From Streptomyces sp. ML-6 (lineage in GTDB: Bacteria > Actinomycetota > Actinomycetes > Streptomycetales > Streptomycetaceae): a stretch of 64,000 nt of DNA. Position numbers and translations under genes: made by a program. Below the pieces are notes generated by a model that was given only the letters and a program-made list of their open reading frames with translations, was not told where the DNA came from and ran no database searches. Below are positions 1-7,355 of this stretch, one piece after another; the first letter of the stretch is position 1; the number at the start of each line of letters is the position of its first letter. The stretch covers positions 7,158,501-7,222,500 of the forward strand of contig NZ_JAOTIK010000001.1 of the NCBI RefSeq assembly GCF_030116705.1, in the 5' to 3' direction.

Positions 1-143
1 GTCGATCGGCCCACGCCGAGCTGGGGGCCGAGCGTGTTTTCCCCCGGGATCTTCGAGCCGAGCGGCCATTCGCCCGCGCGGATCCGCTCGAGGAGCAGGT
101 CCGCCGCCTGCTCTGCGAGCGGCGTGCGCGTCACCTGTGCCAT
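1..143 (-). CDS. GntR-family transcriptional regulator, N-terminal part (runs off the window)
   Basis: The leftward frame starts at ATG 143-141 and encodes MAQVTRTPLAEQAADLLLER followed by IRAGEWPLGSKIPGENTLGP, the opening of a GntR winged-helix domain (the AxxLxxxIxxGxxxxGxxLPxE pattern). Only 47 residues are visible, so the effector domain and subfamily cannot be seen; the spacing is FadR-like. It is divergent from the MFS/ABC pair and probably represses it from the shared intergenic region. GC content is a little lower than in later genes, in keeping with the rest of this block. Confidence 0.75.
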   Translation of the reverse strand, partial: MAQVTRTPLAEQAADLLLERIRAGEWPLGSKIPGENTLGPQLGVGRS

Positions 144-154
144 GGGATCTCCAC

Positions 155-192
155 TTCGCTACTTGTCTGAGAAGTTGTGTAGAGTCTAGCCC
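155..192. promoter_or_regulatory. Divergent promoter/operator region between GntR gene and MFS gene
   Basis: This is a short relatively AT-rich stretch in GC-rich surroundings. It contains two imperfect direct copies, TTGTCTGAGA (163-172) and TTGTGTAGAG (175-184). GntR proteins usually autoregulate and bind between divergent genes, so this is the most likely operator; the exact site is inferred. Confidence 0.4.
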
Positions 193-339
193 ATGCCCCA
201 ACGACTTCTCCTTCGTCGCCGCGCCAGGAACTGACCCGACCGATCGACCGGCCGACCTGTGCGCGGAGTGACTTTGAGCCCTGCCGGTCCCCTCGTCCGA
301 TGCGCGCCATGTCCGCGCGCTCCGAATCGAAAGAAGCGC

Positions 340-1575
340 ATGAGCACGTCCTCTCCTCGCACTCGCCACAGACTGGGCCTGTGGGCACTGACCGCCACTC
401 ACGCCGCGAACGACTTCTACACCGGCGCGGTCGCCGCGCTGCTGCCGTTCTTCGTGCTCCACGCGGAGTACTCCTACGCCGCAGTTGCAGGGATCACCCT
501 CGCCGCGACCGCCCTGTCGAGCGTTGCTCAGCCGGTGTTCGGCTACCTCGGCGACCGCTACGGAATGAGATGGATGAGCCTCGCCGGACTCCTCGCCGCC
601 GGCGCCGGCATCGCCCTGAGCGGGATCGTCGCCGATTCGTACGCGGCCGTCTGGATCGTGGTGGCGATCTCCGGGATCGGCGTCGCCGCATACCATCCGG
701 CGGCGACGATGGAGGCGCGCGAGCTCGGCGGCGGCACGAGTGGATCGATGAGCCTGTTCTCCGTGGGTGGGAACGTCGGCGTGGCGCTCGCCCCGTCGGC
801 CGTGATCCTCGTCGTAGGCGCATTCGGCCTCTCGGGGTCCGGCTTCCTCATCATTCCCGCCGTGGTGCTCGGACTGGTGTACGCGCTGGTCTCCTGGCGG
901 CACCTGTTCTCGCGGACAACGCCCGCCGAGCAAACTCCTGCGACGTCGAGGGCCTCCATTCCCGATGACTGGCGGGCCTTCCTGTGGCTCACCGCGGTGC
1001 TGGCCACCTGGTCGATCGCCTACGTCGGCACCTCGACCTTCATCGCGCTGTACTCGATCGAGCGGTTCGAGGTGAGCACGGGCTTCGCGTCGATCGCACT
1101 CTCGCTGTTCCCCGCCGCCGGCGCAGTGGGAACCCTCGCCGGCGGCTGGCTGGCCGATCGCTTCGGGCGGCTGCGCATCATCCGCACCGGCTACCTGCTG
1201 GCCGCCGTCTCGGCCATCGCGATCGTGCTCGCCCCATCACCGCTCGTGGTCATCATCGCGACTGCCGTCCTGGGCACAAGCCTGTTCCTGCCCTTTGCCG
1301 CGCAGATCACCCTGTCGCACTCCTACCTGCCGAACAGGATCGGCATGGCCAGCGGCGTCACCCTCGGACTGACGCTCTCGCTCGGGGGACTGGTCAGCCC
1401 ATTGCTGGGATCCGTCGCGGACAAGGCCGGCGTCCAGACGGTCTTCATGATCGTCGCCGCCCTGCTCGTGGCCGGATTCGCGCTCTCGTTCGTCCTCAAA
1501 GAGCGTCGGAGCAGCTCCGAGACGAGCGCCGAGCCTCAGGACCCGGCGATCGAACTGGAGAACGCCAATGGCTGA
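340..1575 (+). CDS. MFS exporter, fosmidomycin-resistance (Fsr)-like
   Basis: 411 residues with about 12 hydrophobic segments. The start at ATG 340 follows an AAAGAAG-type ribosome site and begins MSTSSPRTRHRLG; the frame is open upstream to 259 but that stretch lacks membrane-protein character. The opening THAANDFYTGAVAALLP and the motif GVAAYHPAA in the fifth helix region resemble Fsr-type exporters, which pump small drugs or phosphonates by proton antiport; the loop GDRYGMRW after helix 2 is the MFS motif A. The stop overlaps the ABC ATPase start by 8 bp, so the two are co-transcribed. Substrate unknown; the divergent GntR gene is the likely regulator. Confidence 0.85.
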   Translation: MSTSSPRTRHRLGLWALTATHAANDFYTGAVAALLPFFVLHAEYSYAAVAGITLAATALSSVAQPVFGYLGDRYGMRWMSLAGLLAAGAGIALSGIVADSYAAVWIVVAISGIGVAAYHPAATMEARELGGGTSGSMSLFSVGGNVGVALAPSAVILVVGAFGLSGSGFLIIPAVVLGLVYALVSWRHLFSRTTPAEQTPATSRASIPDDWRAFLWLTAVLATWSIAYVGTSTFIALYSIERFEVSTGFASIALSLFPAAGAVGTLAGGWLADRFGRLRIIRTGYLLAAVSAIAIVLAPSPLVVIIATAVLGTSLFLPFAAQITLSHSYLPNRIGMASGVTLGLTLSLGGLVSPLLGSVADKAGVQTVFMIVAALLVAGFALSFVLKERRSSSETSAEPQDPAIELENANG

Positions 1576-2362
1576 TCGGGAGATCCTCCGCCTCGAAGCC
1601 GTCGACTTCGTCAGGGAGTCCCGGCAGATCCTCACCGGCATCGACCTGACCGTTCGGGCCGGGGACCGCTGGGCGATGATCGGTCCGAACGGCGCGGGCA
1701 AGAGCACGATCCTGAGCATGTGCGGCGCGATCGAGCACCCGAGCCGCGGCAGCGTGCACGTGCTCGGCCGCACGCTCGGACGGGTCGACATCCGAGAGCT
1801 GCGCGAGTCCATCGGGCACGTCAATCCGAGGCACCCGCTGAGGTCATCACTCACGGTCCGCCAAGTGGTCCTCACGGGAGCCACCGGCACGACAGAGCTC
1901 ATGCCGAGATGGGCACCCGACCAAGAAACCGGGAACCGGGCCGACGAGCTGATCGGGATGCTCGGCCTCGCGGACCTCGAAAAGGCGACCTGGCCGACGA
2001 TGTCCCAGGGTGAACGAGGCCGCGCCCTCATCGCACGCGCACTGCTCACCGACCCGCCCCTGCTGCTGCTCGACGAGCCATCCACCGGGCTCGACGTCGC
2101 GGCGCGCGAGCAGTTCCTCACCACGATCGACGAGCTGCACCAGGCACGACCGGACCTCGCCACCGTGCTGGTGACGCACCACCTCGAAGAGCTGCCCACC
2201 ACGACCACTCACGCGATGCTGGTCAAGGACGGCCGGGTGCACGCGTCGGGACCGGCCCCCGAGGTGCTGACGACCCGGCTGGTGAGCGAGTGCTTCGATC
2301 ATCCGATCGAAATCGAGCACCGCGCCGGCCGCTGGCAGGCACGAGCGCTGGTGGCAGGCTGA
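1568..2362 (+). CDS. Orphan ABC transporter ATP-binding protein
   Basis: 264 residues, cytoplasmic ATPase. Walker A is GPNGAGKST near residue 39, the signature is MSQGERGRALIARAL, Walker B is LLLLDEPSTGLD, and the switch His lies in LVTHHLEEL. The start overlaps the MFS stop (ATGGCTGA). No permease gene is adjacent, which fits the single-protein ModF/iron-type or regulatory ABC-ATPase group rather than a full importer; the pairing with an MFS exporter is unusual. The stop codon lies at the junction with a truncated IS5-type transposase read from the other strand, so the last few residues (ALVAG) may be of insertion origin although the fold appears complete. Confidence 0.85.
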   Translation: MADREILRLEAVDFVRESRQILTGIDLTVRAGDRWAMIGPNGAGKSTILSMCGAIEHPSRGSVHVLGRTLGRVDIRELRESIGHVNPRHPLRSSLTVRQVVLTGATGTTELMPRWAPDQETGNRADELIGMLGLADLEKATWPTMSQGERGRALIARALLTDPPLLLLDEPSTGLDVAAREQFLTTIDELHQARPDLATVLVTHHLEELPTTTTHAMLVKDGRVHASGPAPEVLTTRLVSECFDHPIEIEHRAGRWQARALVAG

Positions 2363-2672
2363 GGAGCTGCCACTGACAGCCCGTCCGGTTCTGGCAGAGC
2401 AGCGCGTTCACGACCTCGCGCAGGTCACAGGAGCCCCGGTCCCCGGTCGCCGACCGCGACACCCCATCCTGCTTCCACACGGTGACCAGCGGCTCGATCA
2501 ACGCCCACTGCTTCTCGGACAAGTCGGTTGCGTACGGCATCCGTTCCATGCCCGCGCCCCCACCAGACACACGACATGACGCGAGGGTGGAACCGATCCA
2601 TCACCCACGAAAGAGCGACACCACATCACCAGGGACGGGACTCAACACCCTCTGAAATGATCAGTTAGTCCA
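2361..2672 (-). mobile_element. Truncated IS5-family insertion sequence (5' end only)
   Basis: The fragment contains the transposase N-terminus plus about 110 bp of upstream IS sequence ending near ACCCTCTGAAATGATCAGTT (2649-2668), which looks like the outer end of such elements. The other end is missing. It lies between the foreign MFS/ABC block and the attachment-site scar. Confidence 0.6.
2363..2549 (-). pseudogene. IS5-family transposase, N-terminal fragment
   Basis: From ATG 2549 the leftward frame reads MERMPYATDLSEKQWALIEP and then has LREVVNALLCQNRTGCQWQL, the conserved N-terminal (DUF4096-like) segment of Streptomyces IS5-family transposases. Similarity stops after GCQWQLL, at about 2360, exactly where the ABC ATPase ends; the catalytic DDE core is absent. 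The frame continues into the ABC gene but that part is antisense. The fragment is dead and marks an old recombination junction. Confidence 0.75.
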
Positions 2673-2861
2673 AGTCGTTACGCCGATGTCCCGGCCGACC
2701 AATCAGGTTGGGCTCTTCAACTGGCCGGTGACTGCCGGGCGGGACTTGGGTCCGGGCGGAGCGCGGGCGGGACCGGCCGACTGAGAAAGCGTTCTCTGAC
2801 CCGCGTCTCTTGGCGAGGTGTGAAGGGAGCGGATCGGGTCAGCCTCAGTCCGGGTGCGGTC

Positions 2862-2882
2862 TTGGGGACCAGTTGGGGACCA
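2862..2882. repeat. Direct repeats next to att site (possible integrase arm sites)
   Basis: TTGGGGACCA occurs at 2862-2871 and again at 2873-2882, an 11-bp period. Such paired repeats beside a tRNA att core are typical of tyrosine-integrase arm-binding sites, but no integrase gene is visible in this window. Confidence 0.45.
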
Positions 2883-2978
2883 CACGGTGTGCGCAGTCCT
2901 GAAAGGCAGGGCCCCATATGCACAACACGCAACTCAATAAAGTCTGTTATATTCAGAAAATACCCTCGACTCTCACTC

Positions 2979-3020
2979 CTGGGGGTCAAGGGGTCGCAGG
3001 TTCAAATCCTGTCGTCCCGA
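2979..3020 (+). other. 3' half of a tRNA-Pro gene: attachment-site (attL/attR) scar
   Basis: The sequence runs from the anticodon loop CTGGGGG (anticodon GGG, proline) through stem TCAAG, a T-arm GCAGG-TTCAAAT-CCTGT and acceptor 3' strand ending CGTCCCGA. No D-arm, 5' anticodon stem or acceptor 5' strand is present; upstream is AT-rich, unrelated DNA. Streptomyces integrative elements of the pSAM2/SLP1 type integrate into tRNA 3' ends and leave such a partial copy at one border. I infer that 1-2978 belongs to an integrated island extending to the left. Confidence 0.8.
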
Positions 3021-3230
3021 CTCGTGAGAGTCGCAGATCAGGGGCTGGTCCGGAGGAAACCGGAACGGCCCCTCGGTCATTCCCGGGGGTGGCCGGGGCC
3101 GACATGGTCGGGCGGTGCCGTGGACGGACGGAACCGGCCCCCCGCCCCGTTCCGGCAGTACCGGGCACGGGTCATCCCGGTCACCGCCGCGCCGCTTCGG
3201 CCCCACGGAGCCGACAGGAACGAGGAGTAC

Positions 3231-4244
3231 ATGAATCCGCGCCCGCGCCGAAAGTGCGTCGTCATCGCCGCGGTGGTCGTCCTGGCGCTCGCGGGAGGGG
3301 TGCTCGCCTGGGGTATCGGAAACCGCGACGGATCCGACAACGGCCTCGACGACGCCTGCCACGGGTCCGTCGCCATCGAGGAGGCCCGGAACTTCTTCGA
3401 CGGCGCCGAGTTGGAAGGCAACGGACACACGGGGGAGTGGGTCGGCCACGAGACGGACTGGTGCTCGGTCTGGGCCGGGAACGACGACCGGAGCGCCACG
3501 CTGCGCTTGCAGATACGGCCCGCCGCCGCACACCGGAGCTCAGGAGCGGCCGAGGAGCCGGGCGCGGCGCCGATCGGGCACGGCTGGAACGGCTCGGTCG
3601 CCTTCCGCGGAAGTCCCCAAGCCGCCGTGCTCGTGGACTGCGCCCCGCTCCCGGGCAAGGGACTGCTCGTCCTCACCAAGGCGACGAGGGACGCCGGCGA
3701 GCTGACCGGTAGTCAGATACGTGATGTCGCCCGCCTCGCCACCGAGACCGCTCGTCGCGCGGCTGAACGCTTCGACTGCGAAGGGCCCCTGGGTACGCGA
3801 CCCGAAACGGTCGACCGCACCGGCGTCGCGACCCGCCCGGCCGCCGGGGCCGACGCCACCTGCCGGGACGTCGTCAGCCCGCGCACCGCCCGGCTCGCCC
3901 GGGTCGTCACCGTCGACGAGTACCCGGCCGGCCGCGCCCTGACCGAGGAATGCCGGGTGAACCGGGGCGAGCACGACCATGTGCGCCTCAACGCGTACTA
4001 CGGCCCCTCCGCCCTGCAGGAGAAGTACCTCGACGACCGCTACCCCGGCAGCGTCACCGGCTCCCGCACCCGGTCGCACGCCTGCCGGGGCGCACTGGGC
4101 ACCGCGTACTTCAAACTCACCCCTCCGAAGCGCGGCGACGGCCGGCCCGCCCCGATCGACGCCCCGACGGCCGAGGTCTTCGACGAACTCCTCGAGGCCT
4201 TCGCCAGGAGCTCCGCGGCACGCCACGGATGCCCCATGAACTGA
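3231..4244 (+). CDS. Membrane-anchored exported protein of unknown function
   Basis: 337 residues. ATG 3231 follows GGAACGAGGAG. The N-terminus MNPRPRRKCVVIAAVVVLAL is a basic segment plus one hydrophobic helix (about residues 9-28), so it is either an uncleaved anchor or signal peptide. The rest is two related halves, each with paired cysteines (residues about 42 and 79 in the first; about 208, 240 and 284 in the second), suggesting a duplicated extracytoplasmic domain with disulfides. An upstream in-frame start at 2820 would translate through the att scar and is rejected. It is the first resident gene after the island border. I do not recognise the family. Confidence 0.75.
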   Translation: MNPRPRRKCVVIAAVVVLALAGGVLAWGIGNRDGSDNGLDDACHGSVAIEEARNFFDGAELEGNGHTGEWVGHETDWCSVWAGNDDRSATLRLQIRPAAAHRSSGAAEEPGAAPIGHGWNGSVAFRGSPQAAVLVDCAPLPGKGLLVLTKATRDAGELTGSQIRDVARLATETARRAAERFDCEGPLGTRPETVDRTGVATRPAAGADATCRDVVSPRTARLARVVTVDEYPAGRALTEECRVNRGEHDHVRLNAYYGPSALQEKYLDDRYPGSVTGSRTRSHACRGALGTAYFKLTPPKRGDGRPAPIDAPTAEVFDELLEAFARSSAARHGCPMN

Positions 4245-4260
4245 TGCTCCATCAGTTCAT
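4236..4260 (+). terminator. Perfect inverted repeat overlapping the stop codon
   Basis: ATGAACTGATG (4236-4246), loop CTC, CATCAGTTCAT (4250-4260): an 11-bp perfect stem that includes the last codon and the TGA of the upstream gene. There is no T-tract, as is common in Streptomyces terminators. It could also bind a protein, since the arms are AT-rich for this genome. Confidence 0.6.
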
Positions 4261-4668
4261 ATGACGCACACGAGAGTTGTCGTGAACGTGATCACCAGGT
4301 GGTCAACGCGCCGTAACCTTCACCCGGCCAGGTGGTTCGGGCGGACACGGTCGAGGCGACGGACAGCACGGCTGCGTATGGGGACTGTCGCGCCTGTTCG
4401 CCACCCTCGGTGACGGCGTCCCGGCAGCCCGGACCTGCGGACTTCCGGCGGGAATCGCGGTGACCGTGACGCTGCGGGCGGTCTGCCGCAGCCGTGGCCC
4501 CGCCACCTGTTCGCGGGCCCGTGAAACGGCCGCCGCGGCCCGCCCAGTCGCGGGACGCCACGGGCACGAGGGGGTTTCTGCCTGGTGGGGCGGGGTCCCG
4601 TACTCTTTCCCCGGGCCGCCCCGACCGGGGCGGGCGCGGCCCGGGGAACGCGAGGGGGGAGCGGAGCC
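4261..4668. other. 408-bp intergenic stretch
   Basis: I see no convincing gene here. A near-palindrome TGATCACC-A-GGTGGTCA at 4289-4305 is the only regulatory candidate. The remainder is GC-rich with random codon-position bias. Confidence 0.5.
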
Positions 4669-5514
4669 ATGCGGCACGACCGCGATACGGACAGGGCACT
4701 CGACGTACTGGTCTGTCTGGCCGGGGCGGACGAGGTCCGGCAAGCGGTGAGGGAGCGGATCGGGGTCGCGGAGCGGCCGAGCGGGCTCGTTCCCGAACTC
4801 CGCTGGACCAACCTGTCACGGCTCTCGGCCGACGCGCTGCCGGTCTCCGCCCGGCTGTGGGTCCTGGAGGAGGACCGGGCGGACCTGAACGAACTCCTCG
4901 TCCTGGCCGACGGGTTGCCCCCGGGGCTGAAGTCGGCGGTCCTCCACGGCGAATCCTTCGGGCCCGGCAGGAAGAAACCCGTCCCGCTGCCCGAGACGCT
5001 GCGGTACCGGCTCCGCACGGAAAACGCCGAGCAGCTTCCCGCAGCGGAACTGATCCCCGCGCTGCGGGCCGCGAGGACCATGCGCCAGGGCCGCCGGGCC
5101 GCCCGCTCGCTGGGCCGCGGGGACTGGCCGCGCGTCATCGCGGCCGACACCGAGCAGCCGCTGCCCGGGTACACGCGATGGGCGCTCGCGTTGCGGCCCG
5201 ACTGCCCACCGGTTCTGAGGGAACGCTTCTCCACCCACCCGGGCCACGCCCACCGGATGCGGCTCGCGGGCATCGTCGACGGCCCGGAGACCTACGTACG
5301 GGAGTGGCGTCCGGCCCGCACGGTGCTGTGCGTCCTCGACACCGGCCGCTGGGCGTTCCCCACCCGGCAGAGGGTGGCCGAGGACGTACTGCGGCCCCTG
5401 GTGCGCGACTCGTTGGGGGCGAACGTCGAGGCGTGGGCCGCCCTGGCGCAACTGCTGCCGACGTTCACGGGAACCGTCCCGGAGCTGATCGCGACCGCGG
5501 GCGCCCTCGCCTGA
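4669..5514 (+). CDS. Hypothetical protein (281 aa)
   Basis: ATG 4669 follows GGGGGGAGCGG; the frame is open upstream but without a ribosome site. The product, beginning MRHDRDTDRALDVLVCLAGA, is soluble, Leu/Arg/Ala-rich and mostly helical, with no signal peptide and no motif I recognise. Several stretches have the spacing of HEAT/armadillo-type helical repeats, but this is an impression only. Third-position GC is high throughout, so it is very probably expressed. It ends 27 bp before the tRNA-Trp-like gene that lies on the opposite strand. Confidence 0.7.
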   Translation: MRHDRDTDRALDVLVCLAGADEVRQAVRERIGVAERPSGLVPELRWTNLSRLSADALPVSARLWVLEEDRADLNELLVLADGLPPGLKSAVLHGESFGPGRKKPVPLPETLRYRLRTENAEQLPAAELIPALRAARTMRQGRRAARSLGRGDWPRVIAADTEQPLPGYTRWALALRPDCPPVLRERFSTHPGHAHRMRLAGIVDGPETYVREWRPARTVLCVLDTGRWAFPTRQRVAEDVLRPLVRDSLGANVEAWAALAQLLPTFTGTVPELIATAGALA

Positions 5515-5541
5515 GACCTGGCGGCGGGCGAGGGGAGGGAG

Positions 5542-5615
5542 GCGGGGCGGCTGGAATCGAACCAGCGTGTTCCGGTTTTGGAGACCGGTGCGACTGCCCC
5601 TGCGCTACGACCCCG
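5542..5615 (-). tRNA. Atypical tRNA-like gene, anticodon CCA (Trp)
   Basis: Read leftward: acceptor CGGGGTCG/CGCCCCG (seven pairs if one T is bulged), TA-GCGC D-arm, anticodon arm CCGGT-CTCCAAA-ACCGG giving anticodon CCA, variable AACAC, T-arm GCTGG-TTCGATT-CCAGC, discriminator C, no encoded CCA. The bulge in the acceptor and the D-arm shared with the two tRNA-like genes at 8755-8907 set it apart from a housekeeping tRNA-Trp. It may be a specialised or decaying tRNA. Confidence 0.7.
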
Positions 5616-5677
5616 CCCTGCGGTCGATCCTAGGCGAATCGTCCGGGCGGAAACAGCGTCCCCGTGCACGGGCACTC

Positions 5678-6170
5678 ATGACGAGCACGGGCGACGGAGC
5701 GCGGAGGGGCAGCCGGGACGGCGTACGGGGAGCGCGGGGGACGGCCGCCTGTTCCACGAGGCGCGGCACCTGGTCCGCCGGCACCTGTTCGTGGAGGAGG
5801 AACTGCGGGGCGACCCGGTGTTCACCCTGGCGGCGGAGGTCTCCATCAACCACGTGGCGATGGCCCGGCTCGGCACGGAGGCACTCCCGCTCAGGGACGG
5901 CAGACCGGTGGGCATCGACCCGCGCGAGATCCACGCACTCTACCGGGAGGACCTGCTGGCGCACGGCCTGGACCCGGTGGACCACCCGGTCTTCGTCGCC
6001 ACGGACATGTCGGTGCACGGCGAACTGCCGCGGATGGCGCACCCGTCGGTACCGGCACCCGCGCTGTGCGTCCGGCTCTCGCCCACCCCCGTGGCTCCGG
6101 TCCCGGAGTCTCCGGTCGGTCCCGGCGGGCTCGCGGGGCGGCCGGGACCCCGCCGAAGTTACGGGGTCCG
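5678..6170 (+). pseudogene. Degenerate gene of unknown family
   Basis: Between about 5740 and 6090 one rightward frame has clear coding character (almost every codon ends in G or C, plausible composition: RHLVRRHLFVEEELRGDPVF, later RPVGIDPREIHALYREDLLA). That frame has no usable start; the nearest ATG (5678) is in another frame, and downstream the frame runs without a stop straight through the antisense of the leucine-rich-repeat gene. I read it as a gene that has lost its start by a frameshift near 5735 and its natural end. The end given is approximate. No domain is recognised. Confidence 0.45.
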
Positions 6171-7355
6171 GGGCGGGGGCGTCCGGTGGACACTGCGTAC
6201 GGCCTCGACGTCCGCGGAGACCGCGGGCCGCGGCAGATGCGCGCTGAACGCGTCCAGCCGGTGCCGGACACTGGTCGCGATGCCCTTGCCGAGGACGAAG
6301 CGGGTCGGGGTGGCGGCCCGGGGCGCGGCGTCCAGGAGCCGGTGCGCCTCGCGGCTGCGCAGTCCGGTGTGGGAGAGGACGAGATGGGTGAGGCGGTGCT
6401 CCCGGGCCGCCAGGCTCTCGCCGATCGCGGTCGTGGCGGCGAGGTCGAGGCGGTTGTCCGCCGCGCCGAGGGTCCCGGCGGCCCGGACCCGGCCGAGGTC
6501 CAGGAGCTCGACGCCCGCGCCGGCCGCCGCGGCGACGAGCCGGGCGGCGGCCCGCGGCCCGACACCGTTGCTGGCGACGGAGAGCCGGGCGGTACGGCCG
6601 TACGGGGCGCGTTCCAGGGCGTCGGCCAGGAGCAGCGCCCCGTCGTCGCCCAACCGGGCTGCGGACGCGTACAGTTCGTCGACCGCCCCGGCGGCGAGCA
6701 GTGCGGCCAGCGGGGCCGCGCCGGTACGGCCGAGCGGGTTTCCGCCGACGAAGAGCCGCTCCACCCGGCGCCCGGAGGCGACGGCCCCGAGCAGGGCCTC
6801 GGCGAGCACCGCGAGGCCCGCCGGGTCCAGGCCGGTCTGCACCAGGTCGAGGGTGCGCAGCCCGGACGCGGCGGCGACGAGGTCCGCCGCGGCCCGTCCG
6901 CCGCCCGTGCCCAGCGGGTTGCGTTTGAGCCAGACCCCGCTGACGACGTGTTCGGAGGCGCGCAGGCTGTCCGCGATCCGGCACGCGCCGCCCGCGGTGA
7001 TGCCGTTGCAGCCCAGGTAGAGGGTCTCGATGCCCGCTCCGACGGTCCGCTCGGCGACGTCCGTCGCGCCGTCGTCGCCGAGCCCGTCGGTGCCCAGGAG
7101 CAGGTGCCGGACCCGGGCCGGGGCCGCGGTGTCGCCGAGGGCCTCGGCGATCAGGGCGGCTCCTTCGGGGCCGAGGGCCTGCTTGCACAGGTCGAGCCGG
7201 CCGTCGGGCATCGCGGTCCCGGCCGGGAAGTCGAGCCGTCGGTCGGTGACCGCGCCGCCGCGCAGCCAGTCGATCAGCGGGCCGAGGTCGGCGATCGAGC
7301 GGGGCAGGACGTGGGGGACACCCGCGAAGGGCGCGTCCCCGGCGGGACCGGTCAC
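6159..7355 (-). CDS. Leucine-rich-repeat protein (RNase-inhibitor type)
   Basis: 398 residues from GTG 7355, which overlaps the TGA of the upstream SDR gene by 4 bp (GTGA), so translation is coupled. The sequence is a run of about ten LRR units with the pattern L..L.L..N.LG..G...LA, e.g. VRHLLLGTDGLGDDG, IETLYLGCNGITAGG, LRTLDLVQTGLDPAG, as in ribonuclease inhibitor and NLR receptors. No signal peptide or other domain is present, so it is a cytoplasmic scaffold or binding protein. Bacterial LRR proteins of this shape are rare in Streptomyces. Its partner in the operon is a zinc-ribbon SDR. Confidence 0.8.
   Translation of the reverse strand: MTGPAGDAPFAGVPHVLPRSIADLGPLIDWLRGGAVTDRRLDFPAGTAMPDGRLDLCKQALGPEGAALIAEALGDTAAPARVRHLLLGTDGLGDDGATDVAERTVGAGIETLYLGCNGITAGGACRIADSLRASEHVVSGVWLKRNPLGTGGGRAAADLVAAASGLRTLDLVQTGLDPAGLAVLAEALLGAVASGRRVERLFVGGNPLGRTGAAPLAALLAAGAVDELYASAARLGDDGALLLADALERAPYGRTARLSVASNGVGPRAAARLVAAAAGAGVELLDLGRVRAAGTLGAADNRLDLAATTAIGESLAAREHRLTHLVLSHTGLRSREAHRLLDAAPRAATPTRFVLGKGIATSVRHRLDAFSAHLPRPAVSADVEAVRSVHRTPPPRTP

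Noticed and set aside
2820..3230. Upstream extension of the first resident gene
   Set aside because: It would translate through the tRNA att scar; the ribosome site and membrane anchor support ATG 3231.
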